A stretch of DNA of 64,000 nucleotides, taken from Pinus tabuliformis (Eukaryota; Streptophyta; Pinopsida; Pinales; Pinaceae). Shown here piece after piece: positions 46,509 through 56,970 of this stretch. The notes under the pieces were generated by a model. It did not search any database. It was not told the DNA's origin and was given only the letters and a program-made list of their open reading frames with translations. The stretch covers positions 115,080,989 through 115,144,988 of the forward strand of contig CM062815.1 in the NCBI GenBank assembly GCA_031772625.1, read 5' to 3'. The translations under genes and the position numbers were made by a program. The first letter of the stretch is position 1. Each line of letters starts with the position of its first letter.

Positions 46509-46928
46509 ATGTCGACGCCTCTCCAAACATACATTGGATTTGCTGATGGTGCTTGTCGTAGTACACGGAATATCTCTTCCGCAGCTTGGGTTATCTATTC
46601 ACCCTCTGACGAGTTAGTTTCTATGCATGGGGTAAGCCTCGGTCAAACAATGAACAACATTGCAGAATACAGTGCAGTGGTTGAATTATTATCCGAATCT
46701 ATTTCATTTGGAATTTGACGTTTGATAGTAAGGTTAGATTCTGAACTTGTTGTATTACAGCTTAATAGAGTTTATGCCATTAGAAATCCTGTGTTATTAA
46801 GGTTGTTTTTGAGAGTGCGTCTCTTGGAACGTGAATTTGATTACATTGAATATCAGCATATTCCAAGGTCCTTAAATACATTAGCAGATGCAATTGCTTC
46901 TCGAGTGTTGGACAGACATTTACGATAA
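46509..46928 (+). pseudogene. Separate archaeal-type RNase H ORF of element D
   Basis: ATG 46509 to TAA at 46926-46928 with a single in-frame TGA (46716-46718). Motifs: YIGFADGACRS (first Asp), MNNIAEYSAVVELL (Glu), VRLDSELVVLQLN (Asp) and NTLADAIASRV (last Asp): all four catalytic positions are present. About 139 residues, the size of a single RNase H domain. It follows integrase after about 140 bp and is not in the pol frame. The ATG is preceded by a pyrimidine-rich stretch and GATATTACAG, a good splice acceptor, so it may be made from a spliced mRNA. It likely supplies the activity lost from the native domain. Confidence 0.87.
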
Positions 46929-47128
46929 TCATGCAAGTAAATCTAAAAACATTTCATCATACATGTTAAACAAGATGAGCCGGTAATAGTGATATGTATA
47001 TAGATAGGAGTGTGTCAAAAAATATACATCGTCTTCGATCATAGGTTGAAAAACACCTTATGATCGGCAAAAATGATAGAGTACAAAAAGTCAAAAATGT
47101 CACATGTGTCTACAAAGTGACTAGCCAA
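46929..47128 (+). other. Spacer after the RNase H ORF of element D
   Basis: AT-rich 200-bp stretch with no ORF. It would hold the shared 3' ends of the sense RNase H ORF and of the antisense gene, so the two converge here. Nothing else is recognised. Confidence 0.5.
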
Positions 47129-48349
47129 TCACTGGTGGTGCTCCCTGTACGACACCACTGCACGGGCTACCTTGCGCAAAAATCTCCTAAACGGTCCAGG
47201 GACCGCGACTACATAGCGCTGAAGTCTGATAGGAATATCATCCATAGTAGTCTCAGGTATATCCGCCGTCAGACGCTGTAGATCATGCTCCAACTCAGCT
47301 AGTACCTCTGCAGCCGCCGTGTCTAGTGGGGCCGGTACCGGTGCAACTGGATGTCTCCTCTCAAAAGGCCGGAGGTTGGCTAGACGCTGTGGACCAACAT
47401 CTGCATTTTGAAAATTTTACTGTCAGTTTTCAGACGATATATATAAAAAACAAAAAAAATACATAATTTGAAAACTCGTGAAAAATAAAGTACCTCTGTC
47501 ATCCCATTGTTCTCCCTGTGGAAGAACCATGTCCGGATCACCTCGAAAATCTACTCCGGCATACGGAAAGTCCTGAATCGCAAACACTTGGTCCTCTAAC
47601 CAGTGAAAATAACTGTCAGTGAATCGAACAACTGCCGCACCCTCGTCCGGATGTCGGGCCATCACCGCAACCCATCGTACCAGCTTTGGCTCCTGAGGAC
47701 CCAAAATATCAACAGTGAGATGCTGAGGGATCAACATCGGAATTCTCTCTAGGGCAAAGCTCACGACTATAGGCCCATATCCAAAGGTCTTTAGTTTCCC
47801 GGTCTTTGCCCTGGTCAGTTGAGCTTTTAAGTTAGCCGACATCGCATCACACCAGTTGAAGATGGTGCCTTGGAGACAGTCAATTGCCATCCGCATTTGG
47901 GACCCAGTGGCAATATGTAAAGTGGCTGAGCCACAAATCCTGGTCACAGTGAAAGCTAAGACCATGAGTTCACGCCGAGAGATGTATTTGATCTCTATGC
48001 CTTTCGCATGGTGTCGATCAGGTAGGCACCAATCTGCTCGGAGACTATCAAGGGATTGGCCACCCGGCCTAGTCCCGGCTAGATTGAGTTGCTCGCCTCT
48101 ATTCGGCAAGCCAGTAAGAAAGTAGATATCAGAGGGCTCTATCTCGAGTTGTTGCCCCCCGATATAAAAGCATTGCTCTTGAACGTTCCATCTCTCGACC
48201 AGCCACTCCAAGAATCTTACCTGAGCCCTCATGCCAGGTATGGCCCAGTATTTGTATAATCCACATCCTCTTAGGGCATCGAGGGAAGGTTGATGATTGA
48301 TTGCAGCTTCATCAACCTCCTCATGCTCTCTTTCTCTCCAATCCAGCAT
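47129..48349 (-). CDS. Antisense two-exon accessory ORF of element D (plant-mobile-domain-like)
   Basis: Runs opposite to the sense genes of D. Exon 48349-47494 (ATG 48347-48349; the frame is open upstream to 48406) and exon 47400-47129 (TGA at 47129-47131) join over a 93-bp AT-rich intron, 47401-47493, with GT and AG ends and a T-rich 3' part. The joined frame has 376 codons including the stop; without splicing the ORF ends in intron sequence. Motifs: LEIEPSDIYFLTGLPNRG, then IFNWCDAM and FGYGPIVVSFALERIP. This resembles plant mobile domain/putative plant transposon proteins. Tat-clade elements are known to carry such antisense additional ORFs. A further 5' exon with GT end (48688-48783) is possible but out of frame. 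Confidence 0.7.
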
Positions 48350-50575
48350 GATAAGTGCCCTACACATGAACAAACAGGCATTAAAATCAATTTTGGGTAA
48401 ATTCAATGGTTAATTTGGGAGCTTGGGGTTTCAAAATCCGCGTTTTGCGGAGGATGCACCCCGCGTTTGGCACACAGTGCGCCGGGACGCAGGTGGCCTG
48501 AAGGTAGCCTGCGTCCCCCGACCTTTTCCCTGTGTAAGAAAAAGTCGAGGGACGCAAGCCAGCCTTTAGGGAACCTGCGTCCCCCGCGGAGCGGTTTTCA
48601 AAACCCAAAACCCCCCAAAAATAAAAAATGAAACCTTAAATAAATTTCTAAACGGATGAAATTGACAAGGAGGATGTTGTAAAATACCTGGAAGAGACGG
48701 CGGTCGATTCTAACGGTCGGATTTTCCGCAATGACCACGGGAAGTTTCTTGTCAAAAGCTCCTTTTTCAACCTCAACAGTCAAACGGTAAAAATGACATG
48801 GTAAAAAGTCTTTTTATAGGTTTTTTGGATGAATTTGTTCATTTTTCACCATGGAAAGATGTTTTCGATGTATTTTTGCCTATCTTAAACATGTATGAGT
48901 AATGTGTCGCTTTTGTGCAGGACAAAGGGACTTAGAGGGAAAATTGTCATTTTTTCACGAACAAAATATCAGAGTCATCTTTTAAGCCCTTTTCTGACTC
49001 CTAAAACATGAAAAGATTGCCGAGCGTTTCTTTTACACTCGTTAAAACGGAATTAAAAGACGGTCCCCTTATAGCTCTTTTCTGACCGTAAAATCAGGAA
49101 AAGATTGCCGGGTTTTTGTCGTTTCAAACTCGATACGGAAATAAAACGACGTGTCCTTGATCGCTTTTTACTTTTCAGGTCAGTGACACTAATTATGAAA
49201 GTACTCCTTGGTCGCAAGATCAAGCGGTTCTCCCAGGTATTATTTTATACTTTTTCGGGCTTGGGGGACACAAATTTACGAAAAAGTTCAACCTGGAGTC
49301 TTCTTAAGTTTTTCAGACTCTCTAAAATTGAAAAACGCCGAGTTTCTCCTATACTGGGCTCGTTAAAATTTCACAGTAAAGGACCTGTTCAATTACAAAC
49401 AGGAACGAACCACTCCTTCCTAGGGTTCGAATCAAAACTAGGTTGGACTCATCCGAAGGATGAGCTTATAATCAAGCACATGTTATCCTCCTCAAGCTTG
49501 TTAAAAATAAAGAGGTACTTGCCAGAAATGGTGGGGGAAAAGAGAGAAGAATGAGCCTATTTGTTACCTTTTGTCTCAGAAGAAGCTTTACTACCACTCT
49601 TGAACACGACACTTTTCATTCACCTGGGTTGGGAAATTCTTTACCTCACAGTTGATCAAACCACTTTGAAAGTCTTCAGCCGGGTTCCGGGGATTAACTT
49701 TGAGTTATTTAGCACCAAACCATCTGTCGTGTCGTTATGTGTTCAAGAGGTCTGCAAACAAAACTTTCATCTGCAAAATACTTGTCATCCATTTGACCAT
49801 CCCTGAGTCAGTCCTTACAGCAACATTTCTTCAACTTGAACAATGATTTCGTGTTGTGGGCTTGCCTGCAACGGGTCGCTTTCTATCGACATCAACACAT
49901 TATCTAGAGAGATGACTTAGAAATCGTCAGTGCCTTGAAGTCTGCATGCATCAATGGCAGGTTTCTCGCCTTTGACGTCAGTTTACATCATTGACTTTCG
50001 ATCGAAGGATTCCGTGAAATGTTCGACATCAACTCATTCATTCACATCTCATGGATTGTACTGGGTACTTTGAGAACCATTGACATTACTAGTGGTCTCT
50101 CTCACGCTTGTTAACAGTTTACATCATCGACTGGTAATCAAGTGGTTTCTACCATGTTCGACATCGACTCATTTATTCGCATGGCTAGAATCGTACCAAT
50201 TCGAGAAGTAGGAATGAAGACCCTGGATCGAATCTTTACCATCCAGGCTGCGAGGAGTTTTGTATTCATTATCTAAGTAGACTAACCATAAACAGATGGC
50301 TGCGCCCATACTGTGTCTACAAAAGTCTATGATTATGATGTACTGCAAAATCATTCCTGTATCAGAGTAGTTATTCTGTTAGTTAAAGTTTTAATCTGAG
50401 TATGGGAATGCCTACCTCAGTGGTGATATAATCTTATACATGTATTTTGTGTTGAAAATTGCAGGTTCTGACCAGGCTCTCCATGAGATAATCCTCGAAA
50501 TGATAAAGCGCTTCACCCTTCCTAGATAATACAAAACCCTAATCTATTCCAGGCTTCGCACTTTAGGGGGCAATC
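48350..50575. other. 3' noncoding region of element D with diverged tandem repeats
   Basis: 48420-48600 is GC-rich with GCGTCC/GGACGCA motifs, as in the LTR. 48960-49400 contains three or four diverged copies of a unit of about 95-100 bp around CTTTTCTGAC and GAAAAGATTGCCG. 49975-50200 holds two copies of a unit of about 125 bp (GTTTACATCAT, TGTTCGACATC, CTCATTYATTC). Open plus-strand stretches (49105-49554, 49561-49806) look accidental. A polypurine tract, TTAGGGGGCAATC, ends at 50575. Confidence 0.55.
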
Positions 50576-51627
50576 TGTTACACTAAAAAATGTCACCATG
50601 GCTATTTACAGTTGGTATGGCTCTATCAACAGTCATACTACCCTCTTAAGCAAGTCTTATGCCTCTGCTATCCATGTCAAACTCCAAGAAAGAGAGAAAG
50701 TCTTTATAAATGTGTTTATCTTTGGGTACGCAGGTTCTCTCAAACCTTGCCTGCGGGTACGCACCTATTGTTCATGAGGTCTGCGTCCAAGGACGCTTTG
50801 TATCTAAAGGGGCAGGTGCGTCTCTCTGAAAAGGTTAAAATGCGCAAGTTTTATCTTCAAAAACTTACTTGTGGTCATTTCTAGAGCATTCTAGAAGGTT
50901 GTTCGACATGTATTGAGCGCCTCCAGATGGTTCATGCACCCCTACCAAAGAGGAACTTATCCCATCAATAAGGGAGTGATCCCATCCAAAGAGGGGACTA
51001 TCCCATTGATGGTGGACCTGATTAACTTCCTCTTGAGCACTATAAATACAGGCATTGGACCAGAAGGAGGAAGGTTAAAAGCTATACATTTCTAAGGGAA
51101 AATGCTGCAGGAATTAGGACTCCCATTTAGAAGCTTGTGAGGAGAGATTGCCATCTTTGCTTGTTCTATTTGGAAGTGGGTGAGCTTTGTCAAAGTAGAG
51201 GAAGACTCTTGTGGACCCTGGAAGGAGCTTGCACAACACCAAGGCTCAGGTTGTAATGGTTCCTTTTGATTACCTTTAATGCAAATTGGTCCATTCTTCT
51301 CAATAACTTGTTGTTTATGGGTTATTTCATGTACTCCTTGGTCTATATGTTGAATATGCTTTGTTTTATGTTATAATCAGGTGCTATTTAATTGTTTGAC
51401 TGTTGGTGATTGCAGGTTTTGGAGAAAAGGAGGAACTCATCCAGATCAACAAAGCTTGGACTTCTACAACAGCGTTTAGACAAAGGTAAGAACGAAACAC
51501 TTGATTTCTCATATCACAATGCATGTTTAGAGAAGGATAGTTCTAGTTTGTCTTGTTTGTCATTAGAATGTCTTAGACTTCTAGGAAGGTCGTTTGTGTC
51601 CGCACTTTTGACTGATTCCATGTGACA
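50576..51627 (+). repeat. 3' LTR of element D
   Basis: Begins TGTTACAC after the purine tract and ends TGTGACA, followed by GGCCT. Nearly identical to 36133-37183. TATA box at 51041-51048. Confidence 0.95.
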
Positions 51628-53569
51628 GGCCTATTATTAGGATGAGGATTGGGTTGGGCTAGGAGTTGCGGTCTCAGATTAGACTGGGGATTTTGTTGCA
51701 AAGTTGGCAGAGTCGGTTGAGGGAGTGGAATGGTTCCTGTTGGCTGATATGACGATCTTGGCCAATTTGTCTGCCAGGGTGAACTTTGTGAAGTAGGGGG
51801 GTCCATTGTGGAGGATATGAGCTATTCTGCCAATATGGTGGGGCGTAAGAAAAATTCGGCCAACCAAATTGGCTTGGCTGATTCATCCATGGGTTTGGAG
51901 AAGGAAATGGTTGTGATGACCAGTTCGGAAATGGGGGTTGAGATTGGTTTTGCAACATACTATATTGCTGAGCATTATACTGTGGAGGCTGAAAAGAAGA
52001 AGTTGGGTCTGAAAACATACCCGATTGCCTTGGTTGCCATTGGCGACGCTGGTTAACGAAGTATGCTGATTCTGGCTCTTCTTTCGCCTCCTTATATACT
52101 GCCTTCAATCCAGGAAGTGAGGGGCAGCTTTCAGTAAGATGATCTTTTGTATAGATAGCACATGTTTGAACTGCATCCAATGGACATTCCTTGTGGCTAT
52201 GTTTTCTTCTACATCGGGGGCAGAAGATCGCCAAATTCTATTCTGCCTCTATCTGCTTCTGTTTAGCCTGCACAATATCAAGTTATGTAGTCAATGTCCC
52301 CAGGATATCAGTTTTAAAATTTTCTAATAAATTTCCAAGTTCTACACGTGTTACTCCTTCTGTTGATATTTTGTTATCTCTGACAAACCGATCATATTCT
52401 GCTGGTTTTATCCTTGTGCTACCTCTCGAGCTCCTGATACATAAATCAATGATGTCAGAAAAATTTTCTTGATAAATATCCCCTTTTCCCATGATATTTA
52501 ATGTTTCAATCCATTGTTCCTTCATGCCTCTAATCAATGTTGTTTTTAACACATTATCAGGCAGAGGTAATGATGCATATGGAGATCTTTGTAAATTATA
52601 CTGAAAACGTTCTACATATTCTTCTAATGTTTCATTTGGTCTAGCTGTCATCTGAAATATTTCATCTTTCAGTTCTCTAGACCTACAATAATCTTGATAT
52701 TTCTTTAGGAAAGATTCTTTAATTTGCTCCCAGTTGTTTATAACCCCACCACCTAAACCCATAAACCATCTTAAAGCTGCTCCTTTCAAAGTGGAGGGGA
52801 ACAACTTTAATTTCTGGGGGTTAGTGGTGTAATCATATCCCCTGCATAATACATCAAATTCAAATAAGAATGCATCGGGGTCCTCTGATGTATGTCCGTG
52901 AAATGTAGGAATGTGTTGAAGGGGAATTGCTTTCATAGGAGCATTTGCAGCGGAATCCACTATAGGATATTGTAATGTAGAAGTTTTAGTGTTTGGCTGA
53001 TTCTGTGCCATGGGATCGAATATGTGCCAGTAACCTTCCGGGATTTCTAAGAGGGTATTCTTAGGTGGAGAAGGAACAGCCTTAACAGGGATTGTTTTAA
53101 TAGCACTTCCTTCATCTGGAATAACGAGAGTCCTTGTTGCTAGAGGAGACTGAATCCCTTCAACAATGATTTTTACAGCGCTTCCTTTATCTGGGATTTT
53201 TAATGGCTGAATTATCCTAGGAGGAGATCTTGGCTCCTCAACTTCTCCTGTTTCCCCTTCTTCTTCACAAAGATTACTTAGATTCCCTTCCTGCAGTCGT
53301 TCTGGAATAGAATTTTCAATTTCTTGAAAGTCCTGTTCATCAGTCTGATTATGCACCTCAGCGAAGGCTACAGATGGTGATTCTGCAGCCTGAAGGGAGC
53401 TAGTAGGTTGTTTAGAATTGGTTTTCCTGAACCCTACTGATGGCTGAGATTCAGTTTTCTTATAGATTTCGTCTATGAAGGTTGTTCGGCCAAGGGTCAC
53501 CAGCCCTTTGGCTTTTTCGGGTTTGAATGGAGGTTTGATAATTTTTTCGGGCTTTTTCTGCTTAGTCAT
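51628..53569 (-). pseudogene. Gag of element C, N-terminal and zinc-knuckle part
   Basis: ATG at 53567-53569, about 170 bp after the primer site. A disordered charged N-terminus (53569 to about 52960) is followed by the capsid-like domain (LKLFPSTLKGAALRWFMGL, about 52700-52800; RPNETLEEYVERF, about 52600). A stop at 52283-52285 precedes the knuckle region (from about 52234): CPRCRRKHSHKEC is a standard CCHC box; the second has Tyr in place of the second Cys (CAIYTKDHLTESC). A Pro/Gln/Asn-rich tail runs into element D and resumes at 36132. Confidence 0.88.
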
Positions 53570-53739
53570 GCACTCTATAAACTACCAAATTCTATTCAAC
53601 CCACAATTATGCCAGGAAAGCAGACGGTGGAGCAGGGCTTTTACATGCTTCGTACGCAGGTTCTTACCTTCCGTTTTTAAAATCCAACTCTCCCCTAGCA
53701 GACTCGTACACTACTCTGTAAAAGACAAATGGCTATACT

Positions 53740-53760
53740 CTTTCCCCGGCAACGGTGCCA
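53740..53760 (-). other. Primer binding site of element C
   Basis: Minus strand: TGGCACCGTTGCCGGGGAAA beside the LTR after a 3-base spacer. It differs by one base from the TGGCGCCGTTGCCGGGG site of plant tRNA-Asp-primed Athila elements. Confidence 0.9.
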
Positions 53761-53763
53761 AAA

Positions 53764-55338
53764 TGTAGAGCTGTAACAAGGGTCTCTTTCACCTCTAGTT
53801 ATGCCACATTAATAAGTCAATCCGGGAACGCTTTGTTATTGCAAAGAGTATCTCAATCCGAGGCTATTCGTCAGAGTAATGCTTAGTAGTACAGTGTTTA
53901 GAAGATACAAGAGTAAACGGATGCTAAACTTATGACTAAATTGCTCTAAAAGAATAAAATCACACAAAGCAGCTTATCAGTCAAGGGTGCGGAAGCGATA
54001 ACCCATCCCTCTAGAAACTGATGGAAAGGAAATTAGAGCATGGACCATAGGTCTGGGAGTTAGGTAGCGACTGCTGGGGCTCACTACAGCCTTAGACCTT
54101 CTCTCACACCAAGACAGCAAATGCAAGTAAATGGAACGGCAGAAAGTGAAATGGAACAGCAAACAGGAAATGGAACAGCAAATCTGAAATGGAACAGCAG
54201 TAAATGGAACAACAATAAATGGAACTAAACCTCGCGAGTCCGAACTAAACTTGTTCTATTGATCCAAACTCACACTCTGTAATAAAATAGCAGTCTCCTC
54301 TCTTAAAGCAACTTCAATGGATTATACTTTATGGAACAATATTCACAAATGAATTATGGAACAGCAATCATCAACCATATATACACAACACGCTTACTAT
54401 AGCAATCTGATGATTAAAGAGAATATGACTATGTTTCCAAATAGAATAACATTACTTCCAGATTCCAATAATTGAGATTTCAAATGAATCCAATACAACA
54501 ATATTCAATATGAAGGCTCTGTAACAGAAACAGTTGGCTTAGATTGTTAACATGCAATCAACTCTGAAAAGATTCACTCATACAATACAGAGTCACTACA
54601 TAAATCTCTTGAAAGAAACCGTTAATGAATTAATCGTAACAGAGCATGGAATAGCATATGAAAAACATGTCAGATTACCAAACTATAAAGATAAACAAAC
54701 CACACAGAATCCAAATTATAATGATACAAAAGCAAGTGTCCTTCGGAGCCGGGCCCTTAGCTTCCAACGGTACACCGCCCTAGATTACTCCAGACGCAGA
54801 GATGAAATAAACACCAAGTCTTTTGTATTAATGCATCAACAAATATACAGTAAAACAAGTCTTAGTGAGAGTCGATGATCAAAGTTGAGTCTGAAATTCA
54901 CAGTTACATATATGAAAAAGGAGGTCCCTTTGCTTAACAATGCTGTCCCTTTTTATAAGAATAACGGCGGAGGTATCTAGGTAGCAAAAATACGTTAATC
55001 CTTTACTTTTCTTCCCCTGTTCCGCTGAATTGATAATCCTTCTTTCTTTCCAGGGTCGTTCTGCTTCGATCTGTTCGATCTTGTTCGCATCCGGTTCCCT
55101 CCTAAAGGGACAACAGTTATTCCTCCTTTGTCTTTTCCTTTCGAATGGCAGCCCTTCGTTTCCACCCTTTCCTGCATGGAAAATTAACAATTATCAGCGA
55201 TTAAGCTTTCCATACTAATTCTCACACATTCTATTAAAATTCTTTATTTCTTTAAGTTCATTATGCAGAAAGGGTTACAATTGTTACTAAAAAGTCACTA
55301 AATTGTTCATCAAAAACATACCTTTCCAGTGCTCCACA
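53764..55338 (-). repeat. 5' LTR of element C (full length, 1575 bp)
   Basis: TGTAGAGC at 53764 and GCTCCACA ending at 55338, followed by CTTCT. The segment missing from the other copy contains short ATGGAACAGCA-type repeats (about 54130-54230). A minus-strand TATA box (CTTATAAAAA) is at about 54950-54959. In the shared part, roughly 2-3% of sites differ in the stretch compared. Confidence 0.92.
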
Positions 55339-55371
55339 CTTCTCCTTTCTTGTATCTAGCCTTGAAAGCAA
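55339..55371 (-). pseudogene. Copia gag fragment of element E (33 bp between C and F)
   Basis: Thirty-three bases, including one copy of each target duplication (CTTCT and AGCAA). On the minus strand it encodes a short Lys-rich piece (FKARYKKG) that continues the gag frame from 61131 and leads into 14676. It shows that C and F entered the same gene 33 bp apart. Confidence 0.75.
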
Positions 55372-56394
55372 TGTTGAAAAATGTGTAACAAGGTTCAGTT
55401 TTCATAAGTGTGAAATTTATTCTTGTAAATTTAAAATGAAAAGAAATTATTATTATTACTGGAGCATGGGTTTAATGCTCAAGTTATTTTGTTTTATAGG
55501 TAAATCACCCATTGATTTCTTCTAAGGTTTTTCCTAGGTATAAGAGTCATTTTCATATATTGAAGACCCTATGGGCAGATTGTAATTGTAAAGAAAAATG
55601 TATTTTGTCTTTAAAGTGTCAAAATACCTCCAAGATCAAGTCGGCCTAATGAGTTGTCAAGTTGGCCTACATGAAGAGCCACGTTCAACCTTGAAGAAGC
55701 CTATATATAAGAGGAACTCATCCTCCATTTGGATCACTCACTCACTCATCTCTTATGCGAAGAAGAAAAAGAAGAAGAAGTTGAAAAAGGAAGTGTGAAG
55801 AAGAGGAAGTTGAAGAAGTCGAAGTGTTTATGGGCCTATTCAATTCTTTTGGGAAGATTGAAGTTAGGGTTTATGAGATGGGACCTCTGGTGGTTTTATT
55901 TTGGAAGCATAAGAGAAGGGAAGGAAAGCGAAGGTTTCTAAGGGCATCTTACTAGCCCTAGGACTCAAGTCAAGGCAAGCGAAGTAAAGAGGAAGGCTAT
56001 TAGATGGAGATCAGAGTCTCCTAGAGAAACAACAATAGTTACAGCAGTTGCTGGGGAGCGGAATTTCGGATCTATTGGGAGGTTGAAGAGATTGCAACAA
56101 GAGGTCATGATAGACTTGATCTTGGAGGGTATTTTTCTGAGTCTAGGTCATGGTATTCATTAATTGAAAGATTTGAAAGATAAAGAATATATTTTCATTT
56201 TTTCCCCTCAAGAGTAGGGGTTTTGGCCCTGGCTTGCATCTTATATAATGTGTCACTATTCTTGCTATTTTGGTATTTGTTTGATGTATTGCACATTAGG
56301 ATAATAAAGAACAAATCTAATAAGTAAAATGTAACAAAAGCAGATATCAAGTTAAGAGAAATAACATATTCATTTCTCTATTCAATTCTCAACA
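55372..56394 (+). repeat. 5' LTR of element F
   Basis: TGTTGAAAAA at the start, TTCTCAACA at the end. TATA box CTATATATAA at 55701-55710. The primer site follows at once: TGGAATCAGAGATTTGG (56395-56411), an iMet-type site with one change from TGGTATCAGAG. An AGAAGAAG-rich run is at 55757-55830. Confidence 0.93.
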
Positions 56395-56411
56395 TGGAAT
56401 CAGAGATTTGG

Positions 56412-56970
56412 TTCTCTACGGGAATCATGAATATCTCCTCTACAAGGAAGAATTTCATCAAGAAAATTGCAAGCCATCTCAAGAAAGGTATCAAGGAATC
56501 ATGGAGGTTCTTATTCTCTTCAAATAAAGCATCAATCAATGAAATAAATAAAGTTCTCTTCTCGGTTCTCTTTGGTACATTCCAAGACGAAGACATGGGC
56601 AATTGATAGTGGTGCATCAAGGCACATAACTAGTCACTCCAACCAATTGAAGACCTTATCTAAAGGAAAATCCACTTACTCTATGGAACTTGGAGACAAC
56701 AAAAGCTATATGGTGAAGGGCATTGGATCAAATTCCATAAAACTCAAGGATGGAAGCAACATCCACCTCAACAACATTCTATTTGTTCCAGGTTTGCACA
56801 AAACTTTACTTTCTATTTCAAGTTTAGAAGATAAATGAGAAAGAGTAGCCTTCATTGATGGAAAAGCAGTTGTTTGGGTAAAAGACTCAATCATATATCA
56901 AGCTAAATTTATTGGCATCCGAGAAGGAAGGCTTTACATATTAATCTCTTGTAAACCAAGCCCTAGTTCA
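56412..56970 (+). pseudogene. Protease of element F, with deleted gag
   Basis: Only about 170 bp lie between primer site and protease, so gag, including its zinc knuckle, has been lost. The protease reads TWAIDSGASRHIT (about 56583-56621), then MELGDNKSYMVKGIG and LFVPGLHKTLLS, the typical copia pattern. A stop at 56836-56838 ends the first open stretch. An active copy would process the polyprotein. Confidence 0.85.

Larger units (their letters stand above)
36133..51627 (+). mobile_element. Element D: Tat-like Ty3/gypsy retrotransposon with a 3' RNase H and antisense ORF
   Basis: LTRs at 36133-37183 and 50576-51627, with about a dozen substitutions and one 1-base gap by eye (roughly 1.2%), are flanked by a perfect duplication GGCCT (36128-36132 and 51628-51632). 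Order on the plus strand: leader (2 kb), gag, protease, RT, native RNase H, integrase, separate archaeal-type RNase H, then a region with an antisense spliced ORF, purine tract and LTR. It is inserted in the gag region of element C. Only three in-frame stops break the sense genes, so it is the youngest and best-preserved element here. Confidence 0.95.
14677..55338 (-). mobile_element. Element C: Athila-like Ty3/gypsy retrotransposon carrying two nested insertions
   Basis: The LTRs at 14677-15624 and 53764-55338 are flanked by a perfect 5-bp duplication, CTTCT (14672-14676 and 55339-55343). On the minus strand the order is LTR, primer site, gag, protease, RT, RNase H, integrase, long 3' ORF, LTR. 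The gag region is split by D (36133-51627) and the integrase by B (21452-32843); reading frames resume across both. After removing the inserts it is about 13.8 kb. The Asp-type primer site and RPVRQPQRRLNP-like RT start point to the Athila lineage. Many in-frame stops make it inactive. Confidence 0.92.

Noticed and set aside
48387..48608. Separate minus-strand gene
   Set aside because: It reads GC-rich repeated GCGTCC sequence in the presumed intron/5' part of the antisense gene; there is no recognisable domain.
49105..49806. Plus-strand genes at the 3' end of D
   Set aside because: They overlie diverged tandem repeats, show no domain and begin without a clear start context.
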